Assembly (NCBI GenBank): GCA_949373085.1
Contig: CASICJ010000014.1
Coordinates: 1-64,000, forward strand
DNA: 64,000 nt
Direction of reading: 5' to 3'
Origin: an uncultured Verrucomicrobiales bacterium
GTDB lineage: Bacteria > Verrucomicrobiota > Verrucomicrobiia > Verrucomicrobiales > Akkermansiaceae
In this document: one piece after another, positions 53,895-62,183 of the stretch
How the letters are laid out: every line of letters starts with the position of its first letter
Numbering within the stretch: the first letter of the stretch is position 1
Program-made: the position numbers and the translations under genes
The notes under the pieces: generated by a model
Database searches by the model: none
Seen by the model: only the letters and a program-made list of their open reading frames with translations
Told to the model about the DNA's origin: nothing

Positions 53895-56285
53895 TTACGG
53901 CTCCCATCGCGGTTCAACACCCAGCAGGTTACGGACGAAGTAATCCTTTTGACGGCGTCTCCCGTAGGCGGATCCAGCAGCACCGTGACCGGCGCCGGGG
54001 ATGATCAGCATATCGAAATCTCGGTCGGCTTTGACCAAAGCGTTGACGACCTGCATGGTCGAGGCTGGATCAACGTTGCGGTCCAACTCGCCCACAATCA
54101 GCAGCAGCTTTCCCTGGAGCTTATGAGCATGGGTCACGTTAGAACTTTCGGCGTATTCCGGTCCTATGGGCCAGCCCATCCAGGCTTCGTTCCACCAAAT
54201 TTTATCCATACGATTGTCGTGGCAACCGCAATCTGAAACAGCCACCTTATAAAAATCTCCGTGATTGAGCAGGGCTCCGGTCGAACTTTGTCCGCCGGCC
54301 GAACCGCCGAAAATCCCGACGCGGCTGAGGTCCATGTAGGGGTATTTCTTAGCAGCCTCTTTGATCCATAGAATACGATCCGGGAAACCGGCGTCGCCGA
54401 CGTTCTTCCAGCACACATCGTGAAAGGCCTTGCTGCGGTGCGACGTACCCATACCATCGATCTGGACCAGAATAAATCCCAACTCGGCCCATCGCTGAGC
54501 ACCGTGACAGGGTGAAAAGTTTTTCGGCACGAAGGAACCGTGGGGCCCCGCGTAAATCTTTTCAATGACCGGATACTTCTTCTTCGGATCGAAATTCGAG
54601 GGACGAAAAATCACCCCATAGATATCGGTCTTACCGTCGCGACCCTTGGCTACGAAATGCTCAGGCCTTTGCCAGACGGTGGCCTCGAGTTCGCTGGCGT
54701 CAGACTCTTCCAGTTGGCAAACCAACGAGCCGTCGCTGACTCGGCGTAACTCGTTCACCGGCGGCATGTCCACGCGGGAATACGTGTCGACGATAAACTC
54801 ACGGTCCGGCGAGTATTCGATCGAGTGCGTGCCGTCGCCGGCGGTCAATTTCACCAGGCCTGTTCCATCGAAGTTGATGCGACAGTAATGGATGTAATAA
54901 GGATCCTGCTCGGGATAAATCCCCCCGGCTTGGAACCAGATCTGACGCTTGGCGGTGTCTACTCGGTCGATTTTCCGCACGATCCACGGCCCCTTGGTGA
55001 TCTGGTTCTTCAGCTTACCGCTGCCGAAATCGAATAAGTACAAATGGTTCCACCCGTCGCGTTCCGACATCCAGATCATCTCGTTGGAGGACTCCAACAA
55101 TTGGCGATGATTATAGAAGGCATAATTGACGAAAGTCTTGCTCGTGTCGTCAATCAGAGCGGTGACTTGTCCGCTCTCTGCATCGATGGCCACGATCCTC
55201 ACCGCGCCGTGTCCTCGTTGGTTATAGTAGAACGTGAATCTGCTAGAATCCTTCTCCCAGCGATGCGAACCGATGCTCCATGGGTTGGCGAAAAGCGTCT
55301 CGTCGAGTGGGACCTCCTTCTTCCCGACGATGTCAAACAGATGCGGCTTGGTCTGGGCAATCTGGTCGCCCGGTTTGAGGTAACTGTTCGAATGCAACTT
55401 CGGTTGCAACTGGTCCTTGGGCGAGGACTCGACAAAATGGACGATGTGCTCTTGAGCCTTCTTATGACGGAAACCAATCAGTTTCCTCCGGTCGGGGGAC
55501 CATTGGAAATTGCCTTGATAAGCATCGCCTTCCTTACCGTCTGTTGTCAGGGCGATTTCCTTGCCGTCCCCGCCGAAACGAAGCCAGACATTGTGGTCCT
55601 TGATGAAGGCCTCGACCTTCTTTGCGGCGTCCTTCTTTTCCTCGGGCGATTGAGGGAACCGCAGTTCGGGGGCGGCCGGTTTCTCGTGCGGAAAAGGTGC
55701 TTCGGCCCCAGGTTGCGGGGATTGCGAGAAGAGCAGCGTCGAGGCCTCCTGTTGCGGAGCGGGGATTCCTCTGATCACCGACACCTTCTTGGCCCCGGGC
55801 TTGTCTTCGGTGAGGGACTGATCCTTAAGATTGATTTTCCACGATTTGCCCACCGCCTTGAAATACACAGCCTCTCCCGGCAATCCCTTCTCATCGCCGT
55901 CCGTTTTCTTATATTCGATCTCGTTGAAGGGCAATTTATGAGCATCGAAGGCCTTGCCGGTTGCTTTCGCGAGATCCTTTGCCAACCGCTCGTGGTCGAA
56001 AGCTGCTTTTCGTTTACCCATGGCCGCATCGACAAAAACGAAATTCTTCCGGCCTTGGCCCAGATCATTGCGATACCAGAAGCACTTGGTGCCAGTCAGC
56101 CAATGCGCTTGCACCTTCGTCCGAAACACCTTGCCGCCGGTGATGCCGCCGATCTTGTCGAAACGTTCGTAGTCCGCCTTGGTTCCTTGGGCCTGAAGCA
56201 TCGTGGCCGTTGACATCAGAACCAACGCCACGGCGGCGGCGATCCAGGAGTTCATCGTAGGGAGACTAGATATTGATATTTTCAT
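53895..56285 (-). CDS. Exported S9 family serine peptidase (DPP IV-like)
   Basis: The product has 796 residues, starting at ATG 56285 (an internal ATG at 56255 is possible), with a signal peptide. An N-terminal beta-propeller (about 210-540, WSPDRRKLIGFR, MIWMSERDGWNHLYLFD) precedes the alpha/beta hydrolase domain. The catalytic triad is visible as S662 in FGGSAGGQS, D735 in VGELDRNVD and H767 in GAGHG. Such enzymes cut dipeptides from peptide N-termini, often after Pro, which would fit with use of proline- and hydroxyproline-rich protein. It lies 54 bp after the SUMF1-GH32 fusion. Confidence 0.87.
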   Translation of the reverse strand: MKISISSLPTMNSWIAAAVALVLMSTATMLQAQGTKADYERFDKIGGITGGKVFRTKVQAHWLTGTKCFWYRNDLGQGRKNFVFVDAAMGKRKAAFDHERLAKDLAKATGKAFDAHKLPFNEIEYKKTDGDEKGLPGEAVYFKAVGKSWKINLKDQSLTEDKPGAKKVSVIRGIPAPQQEASTLLFSQSPQPGAEAPFPHEKPAAPELRFPQSPEEKKDAAKKVEAFIKDHNVWLRFGGDGKEIALTTDGKEGDAYQGNFQWSPDRRKLIGFRHKKAQEHIVHFVESSPKDQLQPKLHSNSYLKPGDQIAQTKPHLFDIVGKKEVPLDETLFANPWSIGSHRWEKDSSRFTFYYNQRGHGAVRIVAIDAESGQVTALIDDTSKTFVNYAFYNHRQLLESSNEMIWMSERDGWNHLYLFDFGSGKLKNQITKGPWIVRKIDRVDTAKRQIWFQAGGIYPEQDPYYIHYCRINFDGTGLVKLTAGDGTHSIEYSPDREFIVDTYSRVDMPPVNELRRVSDGSLVCQLEESDASELEATVWQRPEHFVAKGRDGKTDIYGVIFRPSNFDPKKKYPVIEKIYAGPHGSFVPKNFSPCHGAQRWAELGFILVQIDGMGTSHRSKAFHDVCWKNVGDAGFPDRILWIKEAAKKYPYMDLSRVGIFGGSAGGQSSTGALLNHGDFYKVAVSDCGCHDNRMDKIWWNEAWMGWPIGPEYAESSNVTHAHKLQGKLLLIVGELDRNVDPASTMQVVNALVKADRDFDMLIIPGAGHGAAGSAYGRRRQKDYFVRNLLGVEPRWEP

Positions 56286-56339
56286 TCTTTGTTTCTTTCG
56301 ATTGCTCGCTTGTTCAACTTCGAAATTCCGGTCTTTAAT

Positions 56340-58637
56340 CTAATTCCAAGCTTTCAGTGTGTCGATGGTTTCCTCGGCGTTGATCAATCCGATTCGGCCG
56401 GTAGCATTAGCTGGCAGTGCGAAGCTTTCAATCAGGATATCGTCAAGATAGAATTCCATTAACGACCCTTTGACAAGTAAGCGAAATGTGGCCGGGCTCC
56501 CGAACGTCATCTCCCGGTCGACGGGCTTCTCCGCTTTGAAGCCTGTCCCGTCCACTTTCATCGGGCCCAACTCAGCCACCCCGGTGCTGTCGATCAACAC
56601 GCCGACTCCTAAATCATTTGTGCATTCAATGTAGACCCCGCAGCGTGGCGATTCTTTTGCCTTCGGCAGCTTCAGGGTTCCTTCAATAATGATCCCCTGT
56701 TTCGTGTCAAAGGAATTGCCGAGTAAGGCGACAGGTGCCTTGGGATCAACCGGCTTTTTAACGGCGATTGACTGGTGTTTCATCTTCTCGTTTTCTTTCC
56801 ACCACCCGAAGCGTAGCGTTCCCTCGTGATCGATACGCACGTCCTTTATTGGAGCGAATGAGACCTCTACGTCTCTAGCCTGGGTGAAATGACAGGCAAG
56901 CAGACCCTCGGGGTGACGGAAGAAGCGAGAGAAGTAAGTATGCCCTGTTAGAACCTTGTAATTCTTCTTTGCCTTGCGAAAGGGGCCTTCGGGTCGATCT
57001 GCAACAAGTGTCGTCATAGCGGGATAGTGGCCGAACAACATGTAGTACTTGCCCCCTATCTTCTCCACCGCGCCGACCTCTCCACTGTTCTCATCATCGA
57101 TAACTCTGGGAGGCGCAAGTGCTTTCCAGTGCACACCGTCGAGCGACTCGCCGAAGCCAAATATTCCCTCAGCGGCGTCCTTCTTTGAGCGGTCCGGACT
57201 TGCGGTCCAGTAGCCGTAGAGTCCGCCACCTGGCTTGGGAATAGTCCAAATGCAGTCCCAGCGTCCCTTCTTCTCGTACCATTGTTCGTTCTGTACGAAC
57301 CGGTATTCATCCCCTTTTAAGCGGGTCCAGTGAAGGAGGTCCGTGGATTCGGCAAAGTAGATGTTCTGACGCCCGTCCTGATCTCCTCGGAGAAATTCAT
57401 ATAGAATTTGCCGTCCTTATCGAAGGCAGGTGACTTCCAGGTCGAACCCGTGCCCATCCACTTGGCTCCCGGAGTTTTTTTTAGGATCGGCCCCCTTTCA
57501 GTCCAGTGTACGCCATCACGCGACGTGGCCATGGAAATATTGTCCCAGCGCCAGCGGTGTTCGCCGACATTTGCGAGGTAGTACAGGAAGTATGTTCCTG
57601 CATGATGGTAGAGCCAAACATCCCACATGTTTCCGGTTTCCTGATGTTGTGCTTTGTAGAACATGGATTGCACAATCTTGTCTGAAACCGGTCGATTGGT
57701 GTCGCCGTCTGACTTCTCCTGCGCGTCGGCAGTAACGACGACCCGCATACCGTAGTTGTAGCGGACCTGCTTGGGACCTACCCACCTGGCGCGTTGTGAG
57801 GAGCGGGACACGGCGGGAACGCTGTGAAACGACCCGCTACGCAGACAGCGCAGATCGGTTTCCGTGGTATTCTCCGGATCAACACTCGGTGACCTGCTGT
57901 AGAAGTCCTTGTCATACCAGTCACTACAGAATTCCCAGACGTTACCGTGCATGTCATACAAGCCCCAGGCGTTGGGCTTCCTCTGGCCGACCCGGTGGGC
58001 GTAGTCTTCCTTTTGCCCCGCGCCTAACCCTCCATACCAGCCGTAGTCGATGAGTTTCGACAGGTCACCTCCGAAGGAAAAGGTCGTGGTCGTTCCCGCG
58101 CGGCAGGCATACTCCCATTGCGCTTCGGTCGGCAGGGAGACGCTCATGCCGGTCTTCTTCGAGAGCTTGCGGCAGAACTCGATGGCATCATAAGAGCTCA
58201 TCCAGACCGCGGGATAGTCGTCAAAGCCTTCTGGTCTCGGCTGCGCACCCGCGATACGCCAGAGCCGACTTTGTCAGCCATGGTTCCGTGCCCATCACGG
58301 CCTTCCACTGGGCCTGCGTCAGCTCGTAGATCCCCATGTAGAAGGGCTTGCTGATCGTCACCTCATGGGCAGGATACTCATCTGACACGTGCTCCTCCTC
58401 GCCCCCGACCTTCTTGATCGTTTCCGCCGGGGTGTCGTGGTTGCCCATCTTGAACTTGCCGGCTGGAATGTGCACGAGCTTCATCGAGACACCCTTACCA
58501 AGGTCCAGGCTGAGTTCTTTGCTCAAGGTATCGCCCCCAGAGTTTCCCGCTTGGCCGAACGCTACCGGCACAAAAGCCACCAGCGCAACCGTCAGGATGG
58601 CTGCATTCAGGGAGAGGGAAAGAGTTCGAATTCTCAT
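56340..58637 (-). CDS. SUMF1 domain fused to a GH32-like glycosidase domain, two compensating frameshifts
   Basis: One gene is split over three frames. Part 1 has a signal peptide and the first SUMF1 half (to KSALAYR, then GAQPRPEGFDDYP in the next frame, near 58250). Part 2 holds the SUMF1 rest (LPTEAQWEYACRAG, HGNVWEFCSDWY, NYGMRVVVTA) and runs without a stop into a five-bladed propeller (ATSRDGVHWTERGP, STWKSPAFDKDGKFYMNFS). Part 3 (from RQNIYFAESTDLLHWTR, near 57370) completes it, ending in a GH32-like beta-sandwich (FRLLVKGSLMEFYLDDILI). One inserted and one lost base restore 765 residues. The catalytic SUMF1 cysteines are absent (RSGSFHS). The paralogue at 44602 stops where the fusion begins. 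Confidence 0.72.
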
Positions 58638-58679
58638 AGTATGTTTCTTTGTGTTGGGAGATAGTAGTCTACCTAATTA

Positions 58680-59144
58680 TCATTCCCACTGGCAGAAAAT
58701 CTGGACAGATTTTTTGACCTTATTAGCTATTAAAATTCCCGTTGCGAACATTTCCGCCGATGAAGATCGTAGGCAGATCTCCAGGTGTTGCCGACGAATC
58801 TGCTGATCCTCCTCTCCACTGGCCTCTTCCGCCAGCTGATCCCAAACCTCGTCGACAAAGACCAGCGGGCTTCGAGCCACTCGACGTCGATATTTCAAGG
58901 CCTCAAACCGAGCGATCGTGAGCAACCAACCACCAAACGACGTGCCCTCTTCAAAATCATCGAATTTGCGCCACGCAATCAGGCTCGCTTCCTGGGCGAC
59001 CTCTTCGACATCATGCCATGTCGGCAACAATCCGCGCAGAAACGAACGGACACGCGGCTCGTGCTTCATCACAAGGCGTACAAAAACTTCGTATCGTTCG
59101 TCGTCGTTCACTGGGATTCGTTTTTCGGCAGATTGATCATCCAA
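58680..59144 (-). CDS. ECF sigma factor, truncated, lacking region 4
   Basis: The product has 154 residues. Region 2 is intact: YEVFVRLVMKHEPRVRSFLRGLL, DVEEVAQEASLIAWRKFDDF and FGGWLLTIARFEALKYRRR, the form common in Planctomycetes and Verrucomicrobia. After HLEICLRSSSAE the sequence loses resemblance and ends IANKVKKSVQIFCQWE, so the helix-turn-helix of region 4 that reads the -35 box is missing. The last codons overlap a copy of the 28-bp motif. It could be a decayed gene, or a region-2-only protein. A further motif copy precedes its own ATG by ten bases. Confidence 0.75.
   Translation of the reverse strand: MDDQSAEKRIPVNDDERYEVFVRLVMKHEPRVRSFLRGLLPTWHDVEEVAQEASLIAWRKFDDFEEGTSFGGWLLTIARFEALKYRRRVARSPLVFVDEVWDQLAEEASGEEDQQIRRQHLEICLRSSSAEMFATGILIANKVKKSVQIFCQWE
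58681..58708 (-). promoter_or_regulatory. Shared 28-bp upstream motif, copy B
   Basis: The minus-strand sequence is CTGTCCAGATTTT, eight bases, then GGGAATG. It lies inside the last codons of the sigma factor gene and 44 bases before the ATG of the SUMF1-GH32 fusion. Immediately upstream is AATAAGGTCAAAA, which also flanks copy A. Spacing from ATG is nearly the same as for copy A. Confidence 0.6.
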
Positions 59145-59153
59145 AACAAAAGA

Positions 59154-59181
59154 ATACTCCCTTAAGTAGAGAATCTGGACA
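59154..59181 (-). promoter_or_regulatory. Shared 28-bp upstream motif, copy C
   Basis: The minus-strand sequence is CTGTCCAGATTCT, eight bases, then GGGAGTA. It ends ten bases before the ATG of the truncated sigma factor gene. With copies A and B this suggests that the sigma gene and two target genes are controlled by one factor, as in autoregulated ECF systems. The closeness to the ATG would imply a very short leader. Confidence 0.55.
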
Positions 59182-59670
59182 GAAAAACTTTTCCTCGTAT
59201 TCTAATATCTCGCGGCCGCTTCCTTCGACACAATCACTCACAACTGTAGAACTACCCCCCCCTTTTTACAAATGCCGCTGCAGGAACATCCCCGATCCTA
59301 ATCCCCTGTAAAAAATCACAAGTAGCAGTTAATAATAATACAATTGAACGAGAGTGAATCGAATCACTTTAGCAGGGGGGCGGCCTGATTTGTCTTTCCG
59401 AACCGGTAGGCCCTACTTTCCAAAATTACTAGAGATACTGCGTCTCATACACGATGGCATGCCCGAACCAACGAAGGGAAAATCCAAGTCTTCGACCAGC
59501 AAGGGTATTTCTTTAAAACGATCGAGGTTGAGTCGGCTAATAACGGACTTGTTGTCACTTTAAGATTAGTTTGCAATTATCTCTCAAAACTAACCACCAA
59601 TCAGATTTGAGTATTGATTATCCTGAATTCTTCATCATATTCTCAAGTTGGTAAAATAATTTATAAATTC

Positions 59671-59724
59671 CCTTTCAATCCCCTCCGCTGCGGTCCAAGG
59701 GCGTCTTTAGAGCCCTCCCGCCAA
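59671..59724 (+). repeat. Left ~54-bp repeat flanking the esterase gene
   Basis: This copy matches 61702-61754 imperfectly, with a 17-bp identical core (CCTCCGCTGCGGTCCAA) and similar ends (CCTTTCA at the left, CCGCCAA at the right). The middle parts differ. The core contains the small palindrome CCGCTGCGG. It lies 31 bp before the ATG of the esterase gene and is GC-rich against an AT-rich background. Confidence 0.75.
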
Positions 59725-59755
59725 AAGCAAATTCCTAGCAGTTTACCTTTGTGTT

Positions 59756-61783
59756 ATGAGACAATTACTATTTACATTACTTTTCTTACCTTTAATTGGA
59801 CCCGGTCAAACCATTCTTTTAGAGGAAGATTTTGAAGGACTTACCTTTCCCTTAGGCTGGACACAAACTACCAAATCATCGGATGGAGGTTGGTTATTGG
59901 GTACCAACACTTTGTTGCAAAGCCAATGGTGGAGTATAGGAGCGCACGGCAGATTTATTGCTACCAACGATGATGAATGCGATTGCGATAAAACGGTCGA
60001 TTATCTTATTATGCCACCCTTCGATTTAACTAACCTGACTTCTGCTGTGCTTCAATTTCAAAGTTATTTTGATGCAGGGTCCTTAGATGGTGGGACTGAA
60101 GTAGCTACAGTAGAATATTCGCTCGATAATGGGGTTTCATGGAACTTACTTCAAACAATTGTTGGTACGGATGACGGTATATGGGATGCGCAAACAATAA
60201 GTTTAAACTCACTAGCAGGAAATGCAGATGTTTTATTAGCTTTCCATTATTTTGATGACAACGATTGGTTGCTTGGATGGGGAATTGATGATGTATTAGT
60301 ATTTGAATTAGAGGGCACTGATTTGGAGCTTAGCCCACTTACAATTAATTCAACTGTAGATGTTCAAACCCCTTATATAATAGAAGGCACTGTTACTAAC
60401 ACAGGATTAAATTCCATTCAATCTTTTGATGTTTCGTGGACCATTGGCACAACTGTTTATACCACCAATTTTAATTCGTTGTCCATTCCATCTTTGGGAA
60501 CTTATAATTTCTCACATCCGAATGTCCTTACTTTTAATACATCAGGTTCTAAGAAACTAGAAGTTGTTATTAGCAATGTAAATAGTTTGATTAACGATTT
60601 CAACCAAGTAAACGACGGAATATCTACCCAAATTGAAGCTGTTGATTATGCAAAATTTGGCAATAGGGACTATATTTATTATCATGCTAGTTCTGCTCCG
60701 CCTAATTGCCCACTAGTATTAGTTTTTCATGGTTACAGTGGGACTGCACACGGCATTATGGATTATTCCAAATTTAATACGCTGGCTGAAGAATTTGGAT
60801 TTGCCGTATGTTATCCCCAAGGAACATTGGATGGTTCAAATACAACTTTTTTTAATGTGGGTTATGATTTTCAGGATAATCAAACAGTAGATGATGTTAC
60901 TTTTGTTGAGACTCTGGTAGATTCACTTCAAGCTATGTATTCGCTGAGTGAACAAAATGTTTTTAGTACGGGAATGTCAAATGGTGGTGACTTTTGTTAT
61001 ATGTTAGCTTGCCAGGCCTCCGAAACATTTAAGGCAGTCGCACCTGTAGCTGGTATGATTATGCAAGATATTATGGATAATTGTAATCCAGTTAAAGAGG
61101 TATCTATACTTGAGATTCATGGAACTCGAGACGATGTAACCTATTGGCAGGGCGATCCCAACAACGATGGGGGCTGGGGAGCGTATCCAAGTATTCCTAA
61201 TACAATTAGCTTTTTCACAAAGATGTTTGGATTAACTGAATTAAATTCAAATACATTTCCAGACATTGATCCAGCAGATGGCAGTTCAGTAAATTCTGAT
61301 AAACACACCAAATCTGGTTCCTGCACTCAGGTGTGGTTGTATACGGTAAATGGTGGTGGTCACGATTGGCCTGGTGCAGATGGCAATATGGATATTTCTG
61401 CCAGTCGAGAAGCATGGCTTTTCTTTGACCAGCTTTGTGTCAGTCCTGTTGTGATAGAAGAATATATTGAACCTGAAATTAGATTCGATCCTAGAGCTGA
61501 GAGGGTTACCGTTTTAGGAAAGATTGGCGAAACTTATGAATTGCAAAAGAGCCTTGATCTTGACCGCTGGGAGGTTTCACATTCTTTTACGCTTGAAACT
61601 CGCTCTGAAACTTATCCATTGTCATCTTTTTCAGGAAACTTCCAAAAAGGCTCAATTTTTTCGTTTGAAACACAAACCATAACTCGATTGTTAGTAGATC
61701 CCCTTTCACCCGCCTCCGCTGCGGTCCAATGCGGCTTCAAGGCCCTACCGCCAAGATGGTTCGTCAAATCCTTGGAGCTGTAA
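59756..61783 (+). CDS. Exported PHB-depolymerase/feruloyl-esterase-like protein, chimeric, AT-rich
   Basis: The product has 675 residues with a signal peptide (MRQLLFTLLFLPLIGPGQT). Domains: a choice-of-anchor-J/MAM-like beta domain (about 20-185), an Ig/CARDB-like domain (about 190-295), an alpha/beta esterase domain (about 300-565) with nucleophile motif GMSNGGDFC, HGTRDDVT and GGGHDWPG, then about 60 residues (RFDPRAERVTVLGKIGETYELQ) like verrucomicrobial C-terminal domains. The first three parts and AT-rich codons look like Bacteroidetes genes, which would normally end in a T9SS sorting domain. The last ~22 residues are read from the right-hand repeat and recombinase DNA. Confidence 0.8.
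   Translation: MRQLLFTLLFLPLIGPGQTILLEEDFEGLTFPLGWTQTTKSSDGGWLLGTNTLLQSQWWSIGAHGRFIATNDDECDCDKTVDYLIMPPFDLTNLTSAVLQFQSYFDAGSLDGGTEVATVEYSLDNGVSWNLLQTIVGTDDGIWDAQTISLNSLAGNADVLLAFHYFDDNDWLLGWGIDDVLVFELEGTDLELSPLTINSTVDVQTPYIIEGTVTNTGLNSIQSFDVSWTIGTTVYTTNFNSLSIPSLGTYNFSHPNVLTFNTSGSKKLEVVISNVNSLINDFNQVNDGISTQIEAVDYAKFGNRDYIYYHASSAPPNCPLVLVFHGYSGTAHGIMDYSKFNTLAEEFGFAVCYPQGTLDGSNTTFFNVGYDFQDNQTVDDVTFVETLVDSLQAMYSLSEQNVFSTGMSNGGDFCYMLACQASETFKAVAPVAGMIMQDIMDNCNPVKEVSILEIHGTRDDVTYWQGDPNNDGGWGAYPSIPNTISFFTKMFGLTELNSNTFPDIDPADGSSVNSDKHTKSGSCTQVWLYTVNGGGHDWPGADGNMDISASREAWLFFDQLCVSPVVIEEYIEPEIRFDPRAERVTVLGKIGETYELQKSLDLDRWEVSHSFTLETRSETYPLSSFSGNFQKGSIFSFETQTITRLLVDPLSPASAAVQCGFKALPPRWFVKSLEL
61702..61754 (+). 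repeat. Right ~53-bp repeat flanking the esterase gene
   Basis: This copy shares the 17-bp core at 61713-61729 and both ends with the left copy. It lies within the 3' end of the esterase frame and also forms the start of the remaining recombinase frame, where GGCCCTACCGCCAAG encodes the family-typical GPTAK. So this copy looks like the original and the left one the derived copy. Confidence 0.75.
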
Positions 61784-62091
61784 GTGAGTTTGAGAAGAAC
61801 AGCATTGTTTTGAAGCTAAGAACGGCTCGCAAGAGAATGAAGGCAGAGTTGGGCCGCTGTGAGGGGCGCAAACCCTATGGTGATAGAGAGGGAGAAGCAG
61901 AAGTAATCGCCTTAATGAAAAGCCTCAGGCGCAAACGTCCAAATCAGAAGAGAATGAGCTACGATAGAATAGCTAAGACTCTCCAAGAAAGGGACATCAA
62001 GACCCGCTCTGGCTCCTCTGAGTGGAGGAGTAATACCATCAGGAGGATTTTAAGCAGATACGTCTCCAACTCACTGAGAACTAAATCCTAA
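61729..62091 (+). pseudogene. Serine recombinase, C-terminal remnant
   Basis: About 120 residues remain. PTAKMVRQILGAVSEFEKN is the start of the long E helix of resolvase/invertase-type serine recombinases, followed by IVLKLRTARKRMKAELGRCEGRKPYG and a DNA-binding part (MSYDRIAKTLQERDIKTRSG, NTIRRILSRY). The N-terminal catalytic domain with the active-site serine is absent, as the frame is cut by the 53-bp repeat and the esterase gene. It cannot be active. The cut lies exactly at the repeat. Confidence 0.82.
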
Positions 62092-62183
62092 GAGTGAATT
62101 AACCACCAAGTATTAGAAGCCTCGATTTCTGATAGTTCGTTTTAAGTTGGTAGTTTGGGGTAGTGTTTCTGTAACCTTTCGTA

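Larger units (their letters stand above)
59145..59755. other. Intergenic region at the edge of the mobile segment
   Basis: This 611-bp stretch holds motif copy C next to the sigma gene and the left flanking repeat (59671-59724). Between them I see no open frame with gene-like content; short frames such as the one at 59354-59563 have no recognisable features. Base composition drifts to AT-rich towards the esterase gene. Confidence 0.5.

Noticed and set aside
55044-56213. A 389-codon plus-strand frame inside the S9 peptidase gene
   Set aside because: Antisense shadow of a gene with an intact catalytic triad; no domain seen in the translation.
59671-61754. Flanking repeats as integron attC sites
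   Set aside because: No GTTRRRY/RYYYAAC core pairs and no attC-like hairpin layout were found; the repeats are described only as repeats.
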